Shown: in pieces, positions 20,301 through 31,991 of the stretch
How the letters are laid out: every line of letters begins with the position of its first letter
Numbering within the stretch: the first letter of the stretch is position 1
Assembly: GCA_009602725.1 (NCBI GenBank)
Contig: WELB01000117.1
Coordinates: 304,990-347,254 of the forward strand
DNA: 42,265 bases
Direction: 5' to 3'
Source of the DNA: Spirogloea muscicola
Lineage: Eukaryota; Streptophyta; Zygnematophyceae; Spirogloeales; Spirogloeaceae
Made by a program: the position numbers and the translations under genes
The notes under the pieces: generated by a model
The model's database searches: none
Told to the model about the DNA's origin: nothing
The model's input: only the letters and a program-made list of their open reading frames with translations

Positions 20301-23300
20301 TCGACGAGCTAGGAGAGTGTACACTGCTGGACTGACGCAGCAGCTCAGGGCGGCCATCAGCTCTCAGTCCCGCTTCGTAGGGATGCAATGGCTGCTCGTA
20401 CCACCCTCAGTGCCGGCCTCATCGACCTGCGTACCTCCTCGCAGGCGGCCGACGAGCCTGATGACGATGACGATGAGTTCACCTCCGAAGAAGCTGATGA
20501 CGATGGGATCACATCCGAAGAAGTGCCCACGACTGCATGCAGCGTCGCCTTTCCGCCGTCGCTGACGGCTCGGCAGCGGGCCGCCCTCCATGGTGATGCC
20601 CATCCTCCTTCTAAGTCAGCCTGCTGCAACGCCCACAATGTTAAGTGCTCCTCCAGCTATGTCACGCACAGGCTCACGTCATTGGAAGATTACCGAATTT
20701 CCATCATTCTATGGATTTAGGACCAAGCCTCCATGTTGGACCAAAGTTTCGTATTCACTAGCTTACTGGCTGGGTTGCCTTGCTGGGCTATGATTGGTCA
20801 CGAGACAGCAGCTCCACGTTCCTTCTCATGCCGATGCCAGCTGGATGCTGCAGAGGCGGCCAAGGAGCACGGCCTGCAGCATGGGAGCAAGACTGACAGC
20901 CAGGGACGACGTATGCTCACTATTACACGACCATTTGCAGAGGGGCGCCATGTCGTTGTACCTATGGAAGAGGCTGGGCTCACTGATGCTTGCTTGGGCG
21001 AGCTCACTGAGTCCCTCCTGGGGCTCAAGTTGGACGGGAAGCTGCAGCTTTGCAGCGGCACAGCAGCCATGGGGTTGAGGAGGGAGCAGGGTTCTGGGAG
21101 CTCTGGCAGAGGGGAGTCTGCGGACGTTCTAACTGTTGAAAGCTTCGTCCATAGCATGGACAAGCTACTTGACCTCGAGAAGGTATTGCTTAACCTGCGC
21201 AAGTGCCCCAGCTCCTCTGATCCCGGGCGGCTGTCATTACATTCCACGTTTAACATGAGAATGTTCTGTGTCACTTCTTTAGCTGTCAAGCTTGACTTCA
21301 CAACCTGAAAGCCGTTTGGCATTGCCAGATTCCGGCAACTTGTGCCAATGCATTCACTAATTGCTATTGTATTTGCGCTGCCATTAGGGGGTTATTCATC
21401 GCAATTCCACAGTGTAGTGGACGTGCCAAGCAAGCTTTAAGGCATTTGGAAACCCAATTGCAGCTGTGCTTTTTGGGCGGCATCTTCTTACTCGTTTTCG
21501 TCGCCTTCTGCTCATAATCATCTCCCACGGTCGTGGGAAGTGGCTTCCAGGACGCGGAGCTGGCAAGATCGACCGAGCTTGCGACGCTGATGAAGCCCGA
21601 GACAGCCCAGCGGCGAGGGCTCGCGCTGCTTAATCTCAAGTGTGTCGACGAGACGCCTGGCCTGTTTGGCAGGACGCTGCTGGTTCTTAAGGCGAACTAG
21701 GGTGACAGCCTTCCCACTCACAAGGTGCCGACCTGGCGCCTCGCTGCAGAGACCAGGCTTTAGGCTCACAGGGTATGTAGAGCTGGGCTTTTCTGCTTGT
21801 AAAGCTCAGGGTTAGTATAGTTGCCGGCTTGGAGGCTTGAGATGCGAATGTGCTTAATGCAGCTGTTGAGTTTCACACGCACAGTAGCTTGGCTGCTCTG
21901 TCCTGCTATGCAGTTCTGGCGGCCTCACGATATTGTGGCATTGAAGCGGAGCGACGCAGAGCCATCCAGCCCGGTGCTGGAGCAGGGCATGGTGTACGAC
22001 CTCAACGCCAAGGAGGACAGCATCACTGTTGTTGTGGATTCATTCCTAAGAATGACCTGGACCAACCTATCCGCCTTGAGAGGCTGGTCAATGAAGTGAG
22101 ACGCAGTACCACATTTCTTGGTTTGCCTCGTGGCGTCTGAATGTCGTTGTATGCAACATGCTATTGAGATTCTGCTGTGCAATTGTTGTCGTGGTTTCCT
22201 GTTACTGCTTCGTGACATGAATGTGCGTGATCCTTTGGGCTGTACCTTGTCAGCCGACTTGCTTCTATCTGCCAAAGCTAGAGTGCCTTTTGGCTAGAGT
22301 GCCTCAGGAGTGGCAGCCTTTCCTGCAGGCTACATACAAGATGATGAAGGACACGCTGATGAGATTGACTCAAGGGGTCCTGCAAGGCCCTGCAGCGTAC
22401 CTTGTGCCGACGCTGTTTGGTACCAGGCCTCCAAGCTTTGCTGGGGTGCCTCCAGTAGTAAATTTCTACAACCGGCAGCTCGACCACTCACAGCAGGCAG
22501 CTGTGGCCAAGGCACTGTCAGCTTATGACGTCTTTCTGCTGCATGGCCCGCCTGGCACTGGAAAGACCACGGTTGTTGTTGAGATCATCCTGCAGGTACC
22601 AAGGTCTCTCACAGAGTCCTGCTCATGAAAGTGCAGCCCTTGCATTAACCAGCTTCTGAACGAAAAAGAAGGGAGACGTTAGTGAGAAGGTGGTCTTTCC
22701 AGTTTAAGAATGTCTTTAATTGTTGGCTTGGGCAGGAGGTGAGCAGGGGCCGCAAAGTGCTTGCGTGCGCAGCGTCAAACATTGCAGTGGACAACCTCGT
22801 CGAGCGGCTCGCCACAACGAAAGTGAAGCTTATCCGGCTGGGCCACCCAGCCAGGCTGCTTCCCCAGGTGCTCGATTGCTCGCTGGATGCGCAAGTCTTA
22901 CCGATTGACAACAGTATCCTCGCCAAGTATGCCCGCAAGCAGATGAAGGTGCAAGTCAGCACTTGGCTGATTGCCTTGACCAACTTGCACTTCTCAGATT
23001 GCCGTGGTTGCTAAGGTAATGGTCATTCATGCATGGCTGCAGGAGCTTCTAGGACATGGCAACTTGATGACTTTGTCTAATGAATAGTATTGATTGCGAG
23101 CGATTGCTCTTTCTCTGTCCAGCAACTTGAAGACAAGCTTCTGAAAATCCAAGGACCGCAGAGACAGGGCGAACCTGCGACGGGACTTGCGATGCCTGGC
23201 CATGGAGGAACGCAAACGCCAGCAGCCTCTTGTTGCTGCCATCATCCAGAACAGTAGAGTCATACTTACAACTCCTACTGGCGCTTCGAATCGCTACCTG

Positions 23301-25470
23301 GACGTAAGTGGGGCCTACGTATACGTCCCACATGCCATCGGCACAATCACTCACAGGACATAGCCTTCAGTAATGCGCATGCTAAGCCAGCCACATTTGT
23401 CAAAGTCAGTACGAATTGTTAAGCAGTCTGAGGCAGTCAACCAAAGGCTCATTGATATCTGTTGAGAATCTATCCCACATTACTCGAGTGTGTACTTGAT
23501 ACAGACAGATCACTTACAATGTGCAGTTTATGTTGTTCCAGGAAGTGAGATTTGATGTAGTCGTCATAGACGAGGCCGCTCAAGCGCTTGAGGCGGTCAG
23601 CTGGATTGCTTTGCTCAAGGGCAGGCGATGCGTGCTTGCAGGCGACCATCTGCGGCTGCCCCCCACGGTGTTGAGCAAGGAGGCAGAGCGACACGGCCTA
23701 GGAGTGACGCTCTTTGTGAGATTGTCCGACTTTTAAGGGTCTACGCCATCACATCGCTCCTGGACGTACAATATCGCATGCACGAGGATATCATGCGGTG
23801 GTCCTCGGAGGCTCTCTACAGCGGCCAGGTGTTTTCTGGAGTCTGGGGCTGAAATTGGGGCTAGAAGCTTATCTTGACAGAATGAGAGCTCAGTACTCCC
23901 AAGTGCCTGTATTTGACTTGTTCACATGGAAGCCGCAGATGTTTGTTATACTGTCAGCCTAGTAGTACTTTGGCACATATACATTCAATGAGTTTCATAC
24001 AAGGACCCCTTTGATGCAATTGTGTGCAATTACTCTTGTGTGCAATCACTCCAGCACTTACTCGGCAACTCCTCTGGTACAATTGCCCACATAGGTGAAT
24101 GCTCACAGCCTTGTTGCTGGGCACAAGCTATTGGGCTTGGATGGTGTGTCACGGACAGCAACCTCTGAAGCAACACTTGTTCTTGTTGACACAACTGGGT
24201 ATTGCAGATGAACTGAAGATAGCACGGCCTGTACTCCTCCTTCTGTAATGTTTGTGCGCAAGTTAAATACATGGAACTGCTTACGTTTGCGGAGGCAGCT
24301 TTGTTGATCATGTCAGAGTGATCACATGTGGCGCATGAGCATACACTCTGTGACAGACCGTGATGCTGGACAGATGCGAAATGGAGGAGGCAAGGGAGGA
24401 GGAAGGGGACAGCTGGCAGAATGACGGCGAGGCTCACGTCGTTATCGCTTACGCTGAGAGGCTACTTGATGCAGGGGTTGCGGCAACCGACATTGGCATC
24501 ATAACGCCCTACAGTGCACAGGTCTGCTCAACGCCAATCTTCAATTTGATGACCCCTTCCGTCTCAGGATCTGGCATTTCTGGAGTGATTCAAAAGTCTG
24601 CTGTGGAGGCAGAGCTCTCCATATAGGCGGTAGCCTTGTGTAAGCCTGACCAAGAGAAGGCTGGACAGTGCTGGTCAAGAACTGATGGCAATCTCTGGCA
24701 GAAGTGAAGTCAGTAAAGCATGCAGTTTTCGCTGGTTATGCAGTATCTTGCTGGCTGTACGTTTACATGCTGGGTATAGGGCATACACTTACTGTAAGAC
24801 AGGAGTCTAGCTGCTGACTTCCAGCTTCAGATGCTCTTGCATTGACAGGTTGCATGTCTTAAGGAGCTGAGGGGCAGTAAGCAGGTGCTGGCTCCCGTGG
24901 AGGTATTGACAGTTGACGGCTTTCAGGGCCGCGAAAAGGAGGCTATTATCATCAGCATGGTCCGATCAAATGACAGAGGAGAGGTGAAGATGTGAAAGAC
25001 TACCATTGCTACGTCACTCATGTTAGCACAGAGAGCAACATTTCTGCCAGGGCATTTGCTGCTACAAGTATCTGATGAATGCTGGAATGTATGGTCCTCA
25101 TGGAATGTCTGAGTAGTGCATCCGGTTTCGTGCTGCAGGCGGGTTTTCTGGCCGAAAGGCGCCGGATGAATGTGGCAGCGACACGAGCTAGGCGCCAGTG
25201 CTGCGTCATCTGTAATCGCGACACAGTGACACATGACGAGTTCTTGAAGGACATGATTGACTACTTTGAGATTCACGGAGAGCTCCTCAGTGCCATAGAA
25301 TTATACCCCCAGCAATGTGCTGAGGGGCAGGCAAGTGGAGAACACCAGCAGCAGCTCGGCAGCAGCAACTTGGACAGATGAACAGGGCAGTCTTAGCTCT
25401 TGCCAGACCAGTCAGGCAGGCACGTCCGCCTGCCTTTGCATGAGATCTCAGGTGGCAAGTAAGCTCCTCG
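20250..25470. repeat. Left arm of a large inverted duplication
   Basis: This arm matches the reverse complement of 25880-31250. It includes the end of a retroelement tail, the gene 5' flank, all twelve exons of an SMUBP-2-like gene and about 90 bases beyond its stop. In a stretch compared by eye (20849-21080 against 30667-30430) there are roughly 14 differences in about 235 bases. The left arm lacks about 200 bases present at roughly 26050-26260 in the right arm. Confidence 0.85.
20388..25381 (+). pseudogene. SMUBP2: SMUBP-2/IGHMBP2-like superfamily 1 helicase with N-terminal R3H, left copy, broken
   Basis: Exons: 20388-20592, 20854-21182, 21551-21724, 21914-~22096, 22329-22595, 22736-22948, 23123-23303, 23542-23828, 24090-~24206, ~24370-24521, 24849-24983, 25139-25381. 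SMUBP-2 proteins are 5'-to-3' DNA/RNA helicases linked to ribosomes. In order: acidic N-terminus; R3H domain (AALHEAAKEHGLQHGSK) across exons 1-2; VESFVHSMDKLLDLEKDAEL; Walker A GPPGTGKTT (22547-22570); ASNIAVDNLVERLA; Walker [62 protein letters not shown]. Lesions: TAG at 21698-21700 where the other arm has CAG; one-base deletion near 22030; one-base insertion near 23140; TAA plus a two-base length change near 23733. The right arm has none of these, so this copy cannot make a full helicase. Confidence 0.9.
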
Positions 25471-25479
25471 TAAGGTTTA

Positions 25480-25880
25480 GGGGTTATGGGAGAGCACTTT
25501 CTTTCAAAGGGGTCAAGGGCTGTGAACAGCCACAGCCCGTCTTGCCACAGCTCTTGCAAATTAAAGGTGGTGCCCAATAAAAGAAAGTATGCTCATACAA
25601 ATGGGCCGAGGGCTGTGGAAAGCCAACCCCCAAAGAATGCTAACATGTCCGAAGGGGCCGGAATAGGGCCAGTAACATCGTAAAAGAAGGTAAGGAGGAC
25701 CAATGCAGCCAAAAATGTCGACTGCGGCTGGTAGGAGGTAGGGAGGGTCACTCGAAGAATCTGCAGACTTGCTTAATAAGGGGGCTGCAAAGGAGAGAAG
25801 GGCCAGCAGAATATAGCAGCCCAAAAGTCTGTGCACCTCTTTGCTCACCTCGCCTCCTTCAATGTGCCACAGTTATCCGT
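25480..25880 (-). mobile_element. Spacer of the inverted duplication: R2-like endonuclease fragment fused to tail modules
   Basis: On the minus strand 25780-25690 encodes YLLPAAVDIFGCIGP, matching LLPAAIDTFGCLGP in the long retroelement ORF. It runs directly into tail sequence with stem-loops at about 25632-25600 and 25540-25507. It is a short dead fragment lying exactly between the two gene arms. Confidence 0.65.
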
Positions 25881-28800
25881 AGTATCTTCCAGCAGGGGCT
25901 TCCTTGCCACCTGAGACCTCATGCAAAGGCAGCCGGACGTGCCTGCCATGACTGGTCTGGCAAGAGCTGAGACTGCCCTGCTCATCTGTCCAAGTTGCTG
26001 CTGCCAAGCTGCTGGTGTTTCCCACTTGCCTGCCCCCAAGCACATTGACGGCAACAGTGTCAAGAAATGTGTATCAAGGTAAGTGCAGAACCACAAGGCA
26101 GCAACGTGAAATGCATGTGCTGACTTGATGCAGCAGAAGCCGAGCACCTCCAGGCGACTGGTCGCTTCACCTGGCTCTCGGCTTTTGCATGTCGCCATCA
26201 AGTCCCCTTCATAAGTGCTTTGCGTGCCTGCTTTGCGTGCCTTGTCGGGCGAGTAACTTCAATGCTGGGGGTAAATCTCCCCGGCCCTGAGGAGCTCTCC
26301 GTGAGCCTCAAAGTAGTCAATAATGTCTTTCAAGAACTCGTCGTGTGTCACTGTGTCGCGATCACAGACGACGCGGCACTGGCGCCTCGCTCGTGTCACC
26401 GCCACATTCATCCGGCGCCTTTCAGCCAGAAAACCCACCTGCAGCACAACATTGGATGCACACAGATGTTCCATTTGAACATTACATTTCAGTGTTGATC
26501 AGATACTTGTAGCAGCAAATGTCTCGGCAGAGTCCTTGCTCTATGTGCTGACATGAGCTGAGGTAGCAATGATAGTCTTTCACGTCTTCACCTCTCCTCT
26601 GCCATTTGATCAGACCATGCTGATGATGACAGCCTCTTTTTTGCGGCCCTGAAAGCCGTCAACTGTCGACATCTCCACAGGAGCCAGCACCTGCTTATCG
26701 TCCCTCAGCTGCTTAAGGCAATTAACCTGTCAATGCAAGAGCAGCTGACGTTGGAAGTCAGCCGCTAGACTGCTGTCTTGCAGTAAGTGCATGCCCTATA
26801 CCTCAGCATGTAAACGTACAGCCAGCAAGATAGTGCATAAAAAGCGAAAGCGCATGTTTTAGTGACTTCAAATATCCCACGGCATGCCATCAGATCTTGA
26901 CCAGCACTGTCCAGCCTTCTCTTGGTCAGGCTTACACAAGGCCACCGCCCATATGGCGAGCTCTGCCTCCACAGCTGTCCTTTGACACTCAAGAGAAGCC
27001 AGATCTTGAGACTGAAGGGGTCATCGAAATCAAAACTTGCGTTGGGCAGACCTGTGCACTGTATGGCGTTATGATGCCAATGTCGGCTGCTGCAACGCCT
27101 GCATGAATTAACCTTTCAGCGTAAGCAATAGCAACGTGAGCCTCGCCGTCATTCAGTATGCTGTCCCCTTCCTCCTCCCTTGCCTCCTCCATCTCACATC
27201 TGTCCAGCATCACATTTTGTCAAAAAATGTATGCTCGTGCGCCACATATGATCACTCTGACATGATCAAGAAAGCTGCCATAGTCGTAAGGATATCCATG
27301 TATACTACTTGCGTACTCAAATCACAGATGAATGAGTACGAGCCGTGCAGTCTTGGGTCCATCACAATACCCAGTCGTATCAACAAGCACAAGTGTTGCT
27401 TCAGAGGTTGCCGTCCGTGACACGCCATCCAAGCCCAATAGCTTGTGCCCGGCAACGAGGCTGTGAGCTTTTACCTGTGTGGGTGTATGTACCAGAGGAG
27501 TTGCCAGATAAGTGCTGGAGTTAGCAGTTGCACACAATTGCAACTCAAAGGGGTCCTTTGTACCTGATTGCACGTATATATTCCAATATACTACTAGGCT
27601 GACATACGGACATTGGCGGCTCAGGAATTTTTACATGTGAACAAGTCAATGTTAGGCACTTGGAGGATAAAGCTCTCATTCTGTCAAGATACCCTTCAAG
27701 CTCCAATGATCAAGACTTCAGTACACACCTTGCCGTTGTAGAGGGCCTCTGAGGACCACCGCATGATATCCTCGTGCATGCGCTACTGTACGTTCAGGAG
27801 CGACGTAATGGCGTCCCCGTAAAAATTGGACAACCTTTCAAAGAGTGTCACGGCTAGGCCCAGTCGCTCGGCCTCCTTGCTGATAACTGTTGGCGGCAGC
27901 TGCAGATGGTCGCCTGCAAGCACACATCGTCTGCCCTTGAGCAATGCGATCTAGCTGGCCGCCTCAAGCGCTTGAGCGGCCTCGTCTATGACAATGACAT
28001 CAAACGTCACTTCCTGGAACAAGATAAACTGTACCTTGTAAACTATCTATCTGTATCAAGTACATACTCGAGTGACAATGGGGTAGAGATCAGTGAGCCT
28101 CTGATGACTGCCTCAAGACTGCTTGACAAGTCGTACTGATCTTTGACACATGTGGCTCGCTTAGCATGCAAGTTTGTGGAGGCTATATGCTGGTGAGTGG
28201 CTGTGATCGGCATGTGGGGACGTATACATGGGCACCACTTACGTGCAGGTGGCGGGACAAAGCGCCAGTGAGGGTCGCGAGTATGACTTTGCTGTTTTTG
28301 ATGATGGCAGCAACAAGCGGCTGCTGACGACGGCGCTCCTCCTTGGCCAGCCATCGCAAATCCTGTCGCAGATTCGCCCTCTCTCTGCGATTGTTGGTTT
28401 CCAGTAGCTTGTCCTCAAGGTGCTGCACACAACAAGAGCAATTGCCACCAATCAATCTTTATCAGATAAAGTCATCAAGGTGCCATGTCTTCATCTCCGG
28501 CAGCTCCGGCAGCCATGCAAAGATGACCATGACCTCAGCAACCACAGCAATCTGAGAAGCGGAATCTGGTCATGGCTATCAGCTAAGTGCTGACTTGCAC
28601 CTTCATCTCCTCGCGGGCATCGTTGGCGAGAGCACTATTGTCACTCCGTAGGACTTGCGCATCCAGCGAGGCATCGAGCACCTGCGGTAGCAGCCTGGCT
28701 GGGTGGCCCAGCCGGACGAGCTTCACATTCTTCGTGGCGAGCCGCTCGACGAGGTTGTCCACCGCAATGTTCGACGCTGAGCACGCAAGCACTTTGCGGC

Positions 28801-31250
28801 CCCTGCTCACCTCCTGCCCAAGCCAACAATTACACATTCTTAAACTGGAAAGACCACCTTCTCACCTATCTCCTGTTTCTCCTTAAGAAGCTGAACCATG
28901 CAAGAGCTGCACTTTCATGAGCAGGACGCTGTGAGAGACTTTGGCACCTGCAGGATGATCTCAACGACAGCAGTGGTCTTTCCAGTGCCAGGCGGGCCAT
29001 GCAGCAGAAAAACGTCGTTAGCTGACAGTGCCTTGGTCACAGCGGCCTGCTGTGAGCGGTCGAGCTGCCCATTGAAGAAGTTTACCACCGGCGGCACCCC
29101 AGCAGAGGTTGGAGGCCTGGTACCAAACAGCGTTGGCACTAGGTCCGCAACGGGGCCTTGCAGGACGCCTTGAGTCAGATTCATCAACGTGTCCTTCAGC
29201 ATTTGGTATGCAGCCTGCAGGAAAGGCTGCCACTTCTGAAACACTGTAGCTTTGGCAGAGAGAAGCAATCTGGCTCACAGCCCAAACAATCATGCAACAA
29301 TCATGTCACAAACCGGTAGCAGGACACGAAGACGACAACTGCACAGGAGAAGCTCAATAGCATGTTGTGTACAACGACACCTAGATGCCACGAAGCAACC
29401 AAGAATGGTGGTACTGCGGATGTCTCACATCATTGACCAGCTTCTCCAGGTGGATAGGGTGGTCCAGGTCCTTCTCAGGAACGTCATCCACAACGACAGT
29501 AATGCTGTCCTCCCTGAGGTCGTATACAATGCCCTGCTCCAGCACCGGGCTGGTTGGCTCTGCTTCGCTCCGCTTCATCGCCACGATATCGCGAGGCCTC
29601 CACAACTGCGTAGCAGGACAGCAGCCAAGCTGCTGTGAGTCTGAAACTCAACAGCTGCATCAAGCACGACTGGAAATCAAGCCTCCAAGCCGACAATAAT
29701 ACAAATTCTGAATTTTACGAGCAGAGAAGCCCAGCTCTGTATACCCTGTGACCCTAAGCCTGGTCTCTGCAGCGAGGTGCCAGGTGGGTACCCTGTGAGG
29801 GGGAAAAAGGATGTCACCCTGGTTGGGCTTAAGTATTAGCAACGTCCTGCCAAACAGGCCAGGCGCCTCTTTGACACACATAAAGTCAAGCAGAGCGAGG
29901 CCTCGCCGCTGGGCTGTCTCGAGCTTCATAAGCGTCGCAAGCTCGTTCGATCTCGTCACCTCCGCGTCCTGGTAGCCACCTCGCACGACAGTTGGAGTGT
30001 TTGTGAGCAGGGAGGCGAAGAAACGAGTAAGAAGAGGATGCTAGAAAGCACAGCTGCAATCTAGGTTTTCCAATGCCTTAAAGCTTGCTTGGAATTCCAC
30101 TACACTGCAGAATTAGAGATGAATAATTGCCTATGGCTAGCGCAATAACAACAACAATTGGTGAATGAATTGGCACAAGTTGCAGAGATTGGCAGTACCA
30201 ACAGCTTTCAGGTTGTGAAGTCAAGCTTGTCAAGTAAACAAGTGACACAGAACATTCTCATGTCAAACGTGGAATGGAATGGCAGCCGCCCAGGATCAGA
30301 GGAGCTGGGGCACTTGCGCGGGTTAAGCAATACCTTCTCGAGGTCAAGTAGCTTGTCCATGCTACGGACGAAGCTTTCAACAGTTAGAACGTCCGCAGAC
30401 TCCCCTCTGCCAGAGCTCCCAGAACCCTGCTCCCTCCACAACCCCATGGCTGCTGTGCCGCTGCAAAGCTGCAGCTTCCCGTCCACCTTGAGCCCCAGGA
30501 GGGACTCAGTGAGCTCGCCCAAGCAAGCATCACTGAGCCCGCCCTCTTCCATAGGCACAACGACATGGCGCCCCTTTGCAGACGGTCGCGTGATAGTCAG
30601 CATGCGTCGTCCCTGGCTGTTGGTCTTGCTCCCATGCTGCAGGCCGTGCTCCTTGGCCGCCTCTGCAGCATCCAGCTTGCATAACGGCATGAGAAGGAAC
30701 GTGGGAGCTGCTGTCTATTGACCAATCATATCCCAGCAAGGCATACCAGCCAGTAAGCTAGTTAGGCAAAAAATTGGTCCAACATGAGGGCTTTATTCTA
30801 AATCAGGGCAGTGATAGATATTCAGTGAGCTCCATTCATGTGTTTTCCGTAACATCGCTGGAGGAGCACGTTGTGTGCCGTTACAGCAGGCTGACTAGAA
30901 GGCCAGTACTGAAGGAGGATGGGCATCACCGTGGAGGGCAGCCCGCTGCTGAGCCGTAACCGATGGCGGAAAGGCGATACTGCGGACAGTCGTGGGCTCG
31001 TCTTCCGATGTGATCCCATCGCCATCGGCCTGCAGCTGGTCTGGCTTGTCGGCCGCCTGCGACGAGGAACGCAGGTCGATGAGGCCAACACGGAGGGTGG
31101 TACGTGCAGTCATGGCTTCCCTATGAAGCGGGACTGGGCGCTGATGGCTGCCCTGAGCTGTTGTCAGCGATGTACACTGTCCTAGCTCGTCTGACAGTGT
31201 GTGTGGCTCGGCCTCAACGCCCAGGCCATTGAAGAAGTGACCTCTTCCAA
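25880..31250. repeat. Right arm of the large inverted duplication
   Basis: Reverse-complement counterpart of 20250-25470, with the same exon order, intron positions and flanking retroelement tail. It carries about 200 extra bases at roughly 26050-26260. The retroelement beyond its outer end (31.2-36.0 kb) is full length, whereas the one beyond the left arm lacks its ORF. Confidence 0.85.
26259..31113 (-). pseudogene. SMUBP2: SMUBP-2/IGHMBP2-like superfamily 1 helicase with N-terminal R3H, right copy, broken
   Basis: Same twelve-exon structure as the left copy, reading 31113-30930, 30662-30334, 29968-29792, 29605-29429, 29214-28948, 28813-28601, 28422-28243, 28013-27729, 27474-~27360, ~27200-27052, 26726-26592, 26438-26259. 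Frame is kept through the R3H domain, the beta-barrel region (GLFGRTLLILKPNQGD), Walker A GPPGTGKTTAVVE, ASNIAVDNLVERLA, AGDHLQLPPTV, VDTTGY, ITPYSAQ and AERRRMNVAVTRARR. Three in-frame stops break it: TAG at 27953-27951 where the left copy has TGG (after EAAS), TAG at 27785-27783 replacing the Tyr of QYRMH, and TGA at 26612-26610 where the left copy has CGA (ISMV-R-SN). None of the left copy's lesions is shared. Point-stop errors in the assembly cannot be excluded from sequence alone. Confidence 0.9.
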
Positions 31251-31280
31251 AAGGGGCGGGGGCTTTGACAGTGACAGGCT

Positions 31281-31530
31281 CTTCCAATAGAGGGCGATGG
31301 CTGTTGAAAGCCAGCCCCGAGAGAAAAAAGACGCTTTCAGTAGAGGGCGACGGCTTGTAAGGGGCCAGCCCAGAAAGAATGATGCAAGAAGTGAGCTCTA
31401 GGGGGCGAGGGCTGTGAATGGCCAGCCCAGAAGCACTGAATGAGGTCCAAGAAGGTCCCTGGAGGGGCGAGCCCGGGGCAAAAGATGAAGGACGCTTCCA
31501 GAAGTGGGCGGTGGCTGTGAGAGGCCAGCC
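31281..31530 (-). repeat. Array of four stem-loop modules in the 3' tail of the long element
   Basis: On the minus strand, modules starting GGGCTGGC lie near 31529, 31430, 31373 and 31318. Each is followed within 12-20 bases by a pairing CAGCC/AAGCC and then CGCCC. Order and spacing resemble the array at 20005-20190. Confidence 0.75.
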
Positions 31531-31991
31531 CAGGAAAAAGAATTGACACATTTCAAAGGGGCCAAGGAAAGCGTCAAAGCACACAGAAATCAAGTAGCTA
31601 CGAAACACTCAGCAAACTCTGTTGAGCAACCGCAGTGAGAAACCGCAGGGCGGAGATCCCGAGGCTGCCCCGCCAAGCCCTGCCATGCTGGCTAACACGC
31701 CCGAGCATGGCATGCCGCCGGGCAGGCCCGCCGCCGGACCGTGCTGTCCGTGTTGTAGTGCCGCTTTGACGTGACACTCGTGCGCTGGCTTCGTCTACAC
31801 GGTTACTTACAGCTAGGAGACGATTCGGCTACTATTGTGACGAGCAAGGCAAATGCGTGTGTGTTAAGAGATGAGGAGGCCATGTGTGGCCAAGTACAAA
31901 GGCAAGCACATTGGACATATATACGTCACCTGCTGCTAAGCTGACCCGCTCAGTAACCACGAGTCAGCACATAGAGGTCGCTAGCTGACGC

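Noticed and set aside
21698-27953. Reassigned stop codons (e.g. TAG = Gln as in some ulvophyte algae) to explain in-frame stops in the SMUBP-2 copies.
   Set aside because: The stops align with different residues in the other arm (Gln, Trp, Tyr, Arg), both TAG and TGA are involved, and the DExH7-like, DUF599, F-box and retroelement frames contain no in-frame TAG, TAA or TGA.
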